Shown here one piece after another: positions 1 to 3,848 of a DNA stretch of 5,880 nt. The position numbers and the translations under genes were made by a program. A model generated the notes under the pieces. The model did not search any database. It saw only the letters and a list, made by a program, of their open reading frames with translations, and had not been told where the DNA came from. Numbering within the stretch: position 1 is the stretch's first letter; the number at the start of each line of letters is the position of its first letter. The stretch is from Methanobacteriota archaeon (GTDB lineage Archaea; Thermoplasmatota; Poseidoniia; Poseidoniales; Poseidoniaceae), in NCBI GenBank assembly GCA_002726845.1, contig PBSP01000017.1:1-5880 (forward strand), read 5' to 3'.

Positions 1-7
1 ATGGTAA

Positions 8-81
8 TGGGTCCGGAGGGAATTGAACCCTCGATCTTCGCCTTGTAAGGGCGACGTCATAAACCCCTAGACCACAGACCC
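8..81 (-). tRNA. tRNA-Val (anticodon UAC)
   Basis: On the minus strand a complete 74-nt cloverleaf can be drawn. The acceptor stem is GGGTCTG/CGGACCC with one T-G wobble, followed by a D arm with a GTC/GAC stem and a GG-containing loop. The anticodon stem is TCGCC/GGCGA around the loop CTTACAA, then a 5-nt variable region, then a T arm GAGGG/CCCTC with loop TTCAATT. The loop places TAC at positions 34-36, so the tRNA reads GUA (and probably other GUN) valine codons. The discriminator is A, and the next bases (TTACCAT) are not CCA, so the CCA end must be added enzymatically, as is common in archaea. No intron interrupts the anticodon arm. It is transcribed divergently from pncC. Confidence 0.96.
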
Positions 82-101
82 AACCTTCCGTTGATGGAGT
101 C

Positions 102-111
102 GTATTTGAAA
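102..111 (-). promoter_or_regulatory. candidate TATA box (BoxA) for tRNA-Val, possibly shared with pncC
   Basis: On the minus strand this reads TTTCAAATAC, the only AT-rich TATA-like element in the 59-bp spacer between the tRNA and pncC. Its centre lies about 26 bp upstream of the first tRNA base, the usual distance for an archaeal TBP site. The surrounding 13 bp (101-113) form an imperfect palindrome, so the same box could direct divergent transcription toward pncC with a short leader of several bases. This is inferred from position and composition only. Confidence 0.45.
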
Positions 112-140
112 CGCTTGGCAATCCAATAACCTCAAAATAG

Positions 141-863
141 ATGCTCAACCGCATTGAACCAATGGACGAAGAGGCTCAAGCGGCCGCAGCGCGGTTGGTT
201 CGCCGTCTGAAAGATGGATACACCATCACTATCGCTGAATCCTGCACAGGTGGTTTATTGTCGAGTACGCTTACTGACATCGCTGGTGCGAGCAAGTGGT
301 TCAATCAATCTTGGGTGACATATTCCTATGATGCAAAAATTCGCGAACTGAATGTCGACCCTAAGACACTGGAAAAACGCGGTGCAGTATCCGCAGAAGT
401 TGCAATTCAAATGGCACAAGGCGCTCTTGCGCGAGCAGATGCTGACATTGCAATATCCATCACAGGAATTGCAGGACCGAGTAACGATGGTACCAGCAAA
501 AAAGTAGGATACGTCTATGTCGGAATAGCATCAAAGACTTGGGCTATCGCTGAAGCAACGCAGATCGGTGGAAATCGACAAGAGAACAAAGAAGGGTTCG
601 TACATTTCGCTCTGCTCACGGCAATCCGCCATTGGGACCAGGCGATGGAACTCGCTGAGAAAAACCTACAGGATGAAATTAAACAGAGGGAAGAAGAAGC
701 CAGAGTAAAGGCCCTCGAAGAAATTGCACGCAATCAAAGAGCTGCTGCTGCCGCACAAGAGACCGCTTGGCAATCCCAGTCATGGGCTGACCGAAACGCT
801 GGCTCAAAAGATAACAACTTAGGTACTGATGTCGATTGGGACAAGGATTCAGCAAACGAGTGA
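141..863 (+). CDS. pncC: CinA C-terminal-domain protein, PncC-type nicotinamide-nucleotide amidase with charged C-terminal extension
   Basis: This 240-residue cytosolic protein has the complete single-domain CinA C-terminal fold. Visible hallmarks are IAESCTGG (31-38, with the Ser expected to be the nucleophile), the YSYDAK segment (61-66), GAVSAEVA (81-88), TGIAGP (108-113), the VGYVYVG strand (122-128) and the GGNRQENKEGF helix start (143-153). Known members of this family deamidate NMN to nicotinate mononucleotide, a pyridine-nucleotide salvage step. The N-terminal molybdopterin-binding-like domain of full-length CinA is absent. The family core ends near residue 170; residues about 171-240 are an extra tail, first a Glu/Lys/Arg-rich probable helix or coiled coil, then an acidic disordered-looking end. 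ATG at 141 is preceded by no Shine-Dalgarno motif, so a leaderless or short-leader mRNA is likely; Met8 at 162 is an alternative start. DP1 follows after 39 bp on the same strand. Family assignment is firm; substrate is inferred from family. Confidence 0.9.
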   Translation: MLNRIEPMDEEAQAAAARLVRRLKDGYTITIAESCTGGLLSSTLTDIAGASKWFNQSWVTYSYDAKIRELNVDPKTLEKRGAVSAEVAIQMAQGALARADADIAISITGIAGPSNDGTSKKVGYVYVGIASKTWAIAEATQIGGNRQENKEGFVHFALLTAIRHWDQAMELAEKNLQDEIKQREEEARVKALEEIARNQRAAAAAQETAWQSQSWADRNAGSKDNNLGTDVDWDKDSANE

Positions 864-877
864 ACATGAACCCTTTT

Positions 878-883
878 GGAGGG
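878..883 (+). promoter_or_regulatory. Shine-Dalgarno motif GGAGGG between pncC and DP1
   Basis: GGAGGG is a strong Shine-Dalgarno sequence. It ends 9 nt before ATG 893, the ideal distance, but 19 nt before ATG 903, which opens the DP1 frame. The DP1 frame has a TGA at 894-896, so DP1 cannot start at 893. The motif therefore either serves a short out-of-frame ORF or acts on DP1 with unusually long spacing. Confidence 0.5.
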
Positions 884-902
884 TCGTCTCTCATGACTGA
901 TT

Positions 903-2477
903 ATGACTGCGAAATGGGGTGTAATTTCGCAGGAGTTGATGAAACGGGGAATCCTTGTTACAACTGGAGTAAAACAAAAACTCCTCACAATAGAACATCC
1001 GATACAAGTTCTTGAACAGGGCCCAAAAATTGGTTTTCAACGCGGAATGTTGACAACCGAACTCCTCGATCAAATGATTTTGGAATCGAAACCGAACAAT
1101 GAGCAAAAAAACATCAGTCAGCCAATAGGTCGAACCATCGCACCAATTAAGGACCCTGAACCCGTTAAAATTCAATACAGAAACAATCTTCCAGATTGGA
1201 GGGAAAAAGACTTTTCAGGAATTGCTACAGATGTTGATAATGACATTCTTGTTCATTATGATATAACCGGGAACAGCACGACTGAGGGGAAGATGAGTCA
1301 CATTCAGGCATGCTTCAATGACCGCTTGAACAGCATTCGAAAAATGATTGTAAAAAACTCTCGACTTCCAAGAAAACCTCAGGAAATTGGTAGATTGAAT
1401 ACAGAGTACAGGCGCTACCAAGGTTATGAAAACCTAGCCGTCGCAATCGGACTTGTCAACGAACCTAGGCACACAAAAAACGGACATCTGTTGTTCGCTC
1501 TGGAGGATGAAACCGGTGAAATGAACTGTCTGCTGACAATTCGTCAAGGTGATGATCGTGACCGAATGCACGAACAGGTTGTACAGGCAGGTTTGATGCC
1601 CGATGACGTGCTTGGAGTGAGTGGATCATTTTCACAGACGGGCGACATTTTCTATGTTGATGACCTGTTCTTCCCAATGAAAGATAGGCATGAAAAACAG
1701 GCGGCGCAGGCTGGAATAAGTGCTGCATTTCTTTCGGATATCCACTTAGGATCGAAGACATTTCTTGAAGCCCAATGGCACAAAATGGTACGCTGGTTTC
1801 ACACCGATCCTCTCGCAAAGACCATCAAATACTTGGTTCTAAGCGGTGATTGCGTTGATGGTGTAGGAATATACCCTGGTCAAGACAAAGAACTCGCAAT
1901 ACCTGATTTTTATCGACAATACAGTCTGTTCGCACAAATGCTTGAGGAATTGCCCGATTGGGTTGAGTGCGTGATGCTGCCTGGAAACCATGATGCTGTG
2001 CGACCTGCTGAACCACAACCAACCTTTGGCAAAGAAATCCAACAAGATTACAACAAAACGACGTTTGTAGGGAATCCTTGTGATTTTTCATTACATGATG
2101 TCAGAATTCTTTCGTATCATGGGAAGTCCATCGATGATTTCGTTGCAGGGTTGCGCACGGTAACGTATGCAGAACCTGTTGAGGCAATGCGCCAGATGCT
2201 TAGAAGAAGACATTTAGCCCCTCAATGGGGGGGTAAAACGCCGTTATCCCCAGAAGTTGAGGATGGGCTTGTCATACGAGAGGTTCCAGATATTTTTGTG
2301 ACAGGGCACGTACACGGGCATGCTTGTATGGACTTTAGAGGGACCACACTCATTTGTTCTTCAACGTGGCAAGATCAAACATCATATCAGAAAATGCTCG
2401 GTTTTCAGCCAAAACCATGCATGCTAACCGTTGTCAATCTTCAATCGCACGAAACAACTTCAATTCCCTTCGCTTGA
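903..2477 (+). CDS. polB: DNA polymerase D (DNA polymerase II) small subunit DP1, exonuclease
   Basis: This is the 524-residue small subunit of the archaeal replicative polymerase PolD. It pairs with the large catalytic subunit DP2, which is not in this window, and supplies 3'-5' proofreading exonuclease activity. Residues about 1-65 look like the small helical N-terminal domain and 70-135 like a variable linker. Residues about 170-265 fit the OB-fold, and 273-520 form a calcineurin-like (Mre11-type) phosphoesterase. All metal-binding motifs are present: SDIHLGS (D279, H281), SGDCVDG (D316, D319), GNHD (361-364), SYHG (H406) and GHVHGH (468-473). The nuclease is therefore predicted active, unlike the inactivated eukaryotic B-subunits. 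An in-frame TGA at 894-896 makes ATG 903 the first possible ATG start, and the helical N-terminus begins directly there. It lies 39 bp after pncC, suggesting cotranscription. Its last 18 bp overlap the convergent phosphatase gene. Length and motif set are typical of DP1. Confidence 0.95.
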   Translation: MTAKWGVISQELMKRGILVTTGVKQKLLTIEHPIQVLEQGPKIGFQRGMLTTELLDQMILESKPNNEQKNISQPIGRTIAPIKDPEPVKIQYRNNLPDWREKDFSGIATDVDNDILVHYDITGNSTTEGKMSHIQACFNDRLNSIRKMIVKNSRLPRKPQEIGRLNTEYRRYQGYENLAVAIGLVNEPRHTKNGHLLFALEDETGEMNCLLTIRQGDDRDRMHEQVVQAGLMPDDVLGVSGSFSQTGDIFYVDDLFFPMKDRHEKQAAQAGISAAFLSDIHLGSKTFLEAQWHKMVRWFHTDPLAKTIKYLVLSGDCVDGVGIYPGQDKELAIPDFYRQYSLFAQMLEELPDWVECVMLPGNHDAVRPAEPQPTFGKEIQQDYNKTTFVGNPCDFSLHDVRILSYHGKSIDDFVAGLRTVTYAEPVEAMRQMLRRRHLAPQWGGKTPLSPEVEDGLVIREVPDIFVTGHVHGHACMDFRGTTLICSSTWQDQTSYQKMLGFQPKPCMLTVVNLQSHETTSIPFA

Positions 2478-3140
2478 TGGCAGCTTGATGAAATCGAGGA
2501 TTTTTGACAAATCCTTCTCCATTACAATCGGAACGTTCGCATCGGTAAACGCTTTAATTGACGAATCGCGACTTGGATTAAAACCAATGAATTTGCTACC
2601 CTCAACCATCATGGATAAATCCATTTCTGAATCACCAACGGAAACAATCTCCTCTGGTGAAAATCCATGTATCTCCATTAGCCGCGTAATGACATCCCCC
2701 TTACCACTTGCATGAAGTCGGCAAACACCGTCATCGGTCAAAAAGCCGTTTTCATCAAATTCGAAACCATTCGCTATCCAATCGTCAACTTTCAGCATAG
2801 CAGCTATACTGCTGACAAACAAATCAACGCCTGCACTGACGATTGCGACGTAAACGCCCTCATCTTGAAGTTCTTTTACGGTCTCGCGTGCGCCTTCCAT
2901 GAGGGAAATACCCGAATACATTCTGAACAATTCGTCCTTATGGATTGGCTCGCGGATCGCTTTCCACATCGCAATATCAGAACGCATGAATTCAACATCA
3001 GTGATTTTCCCCGCAATAAACTGCGAGAGATTTTGGCTGTTGTCTGTACCGAATCCATCATGCAATGTTTTCCACGAACTCACAGAGTCTACGAGTACTC
3101 CATCGCAATCGAAAACAACACAACGACATGGTTTGGCCAT
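2460..3140 (-). CDS. HAD-superfamily subfamily IB phosphatase, phosphoserine phosphatase-like
   Basis: This 226-residue soluble protein carries all four HAD motifs. Motif I is FDCDGVLVD, with D11 the expected phosphoaspartate nucleophile and D13 the acid/base. Motif II is IVSAG (S102), motif III is the lysine in SGKGD (K147), and motif IV is VGDSEMD (D170, D174, Mg2+ binding). The segment between motifs I and II is a helical cap of the C1/IB type (about residues 20-85), which contains the FMRSD stretch resembling the Arg region of SerB-like enzymes. Phosphoserine phosphatase would complete serine synthesis, but the motif I context (DGVLVDS) is less standard than classical SerB, so another small phosphomonoester is possible. 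ATG 3140 has only a weak AGGT-like motif before it. No TATA box is evident, so it may be read from the surface-protein gene 108 bp upstream on the same strand. Its 3' end overlaps DP1 tail-to-tail. Confidence 0.85.
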   Translation of the reverse strand: MAKPCRCVVFDCDGVLVDSVSSWKTLHDGFGTDNSQNLSQFIAGKITDVEFMRSDIAMWKAIREPIHKDELFRMYSGISLMEGARETVKELQDEGVYVAIVSAGVDLFVSSIAAMLKVDDWIANGFEFDENGFLTDDGVCRLHASGKGDVITRLMEIHGFSPEEIVSVGDSEMDLSMMVEGSKFIGFNPSRDSSIKAFTDANVPIVMEKDLSKILDFIKLPSSEGN

Positions 3141-3157
3141 GACCTGTGCTGGACATC

Positions 3158-3173
3158 AACGCTTGAAAGCGTT
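3158..3173. repeat. 16-bp palindrome upstream of the phosphatase gene
   Basis: AACGCTT and AAGCGTT are perfect inverted arms separated by 2 bp, centred about 25 bp upstream of the phosphatase ATG (3140). As DNA it could be a dimeric regulator site. As RNA it would form a 5-6 bp hairpin with a small loop in the leader. No function can be assigned from sequence alone. Confidence 0.4.
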
Positions 3174-3191
3174 CGCTTTGCTCCAGAAGAT

Positions 3192-3220
3192 TGGGCCGGT
3201 GACTCGAGGTCACCGGCCCA
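3192..3220 (-). terminator. 12-bp perfect GC-rich hairpin after the surface-protein gene
   Basis: TGGGCCGGTGAC (3192-3203) and GTCACCGGCCCA (3209-3220) are exact inverted arms around a 5-nt loop. The hairpin starts 28 nt after the stop codon of the surface-pilin gene on the minus strand. It would be very stable in RNA. There is no T-run after it, so it is not a classic archaeal U-tract terminator. It may attenuate transcription into the phosphatase gene, protect the 3' end of the abundant upstream mRNA, or define a processing site. The inverted repeat is certain; the role is inferred. Confidence 0.5.
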
Positions 3221-3248
3221 TCAACTGTCGTTCAATCGTTACCTCGTC

Positions 3249-3848
3249 TCAGACGACCTTGTTGTACTCAAGATCCTGGTAGGTCTTGATGACCGAACCT
3301 TCTCCTGGTCCTGGTTGGTACGTGATACGAATCGTAGCATCGTCCAATGCCTTTCCGTCAGGAGCATGTGTCTTGACGAAGATCTGGTCACCGATACCAA
3401 AGGTAGACTCCTTGAAGGTACCATCGTCTTCAACCTTATCGACAAAGGTCACAAACGCATCGCTGTTCGAAGGATTGAATCCATAAACACCACTCGTGTT
3501 CGAGAGGAGTGTTTCGTAGGATGTTCGAGCACCGTCTGAGTTGGTGTAAAGCACCGTTACTGTGACGGCACCTGTAGCCAACTCAGCTTCTGTTTGATCG
3601 ACTGTAATGGACCAGTATCCGTCCACAGTTCCAAGTTTTTCGTTTTCGATGTCAAACGTCACACGAGGAACACCCAACTTACCTGTCTCAGCAAGAGATG
3701 AAGCCCAGACATAGATTACACCGGAGAGAACCACGGTAATTGCAACCATGAGGATGGTTGCGATAACCGGGCTAACAGCCATTTCGTCCTCGACAATGCG
3801 TCGTGTGTCTTCGTTCTCTTCTTCTTCATCGTCACGGCGGCTTGCCAT
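3249..3848 (-). other. archaeal type IV prepilin module at the C-terminus of the surface protein
   Basis: This in-frame module is 199 residues counted from Met at 3848. It begins with a class III signal-peptide-like stretch: MASRR, an acidic run, TRRIVEDEMA (3806-3777). Then comes the pilin helix starting VSPVIATILMVAITVVLSG (from 3776), a hallmark of archaeal pilin N-termini, ending near YVWASS. The remaining about 150 residues form a beta-rich head with FDIEN, DGYWSITV and TVTVLYT strands. Prepilin peptidase would be expected to cut between Ala and Val at 3777/3776, on the cytoplasmic face. The residue at -2 is Met, not the Lys/Arg common in this family, so recognition is less certain. ATGs at 3848 and 3782 could be internal starts, but no Shine-Dalgarno motif or TATA box precedes 3848. 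Pilin identity is strong from the N-terminal motif; free pilin production is inference. Confidence 0.8.

Noticed and set aside
1..140. Attachment site or integrated element at the tRNA gene
   Set aside because: tRNA 3' ends are common integration sites, but only 7 bp lie beyond the tRNA 3' end here. No integrase or duplicated tRNA fragment is present in the window.
1465..1818. 117-codon minus-strand ORF inside DP1
   Set aside because: It overlaps the OB-fold and first phosphoesterase motif of DP1. The translation is His/Arg/Ser-rich without any motif.
2712..3539. 275-codon plus-strand ORF covering the phosphatase and the end of the pilin module
   Set aside because: It lies antisense to two genes with clear motifs and crosses their intergenic hairpin. 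Its translation shows no recognisable domain and has a composition typical of a shadow frame.
3809..3838. GAA/GAT-rich low-complexity stretch as a DNA repeat
   Set aside because: It simply encodes the acidic cytoplasmic linker DDEEEENED; no regular repeat unit beyond codon reuse is seen.
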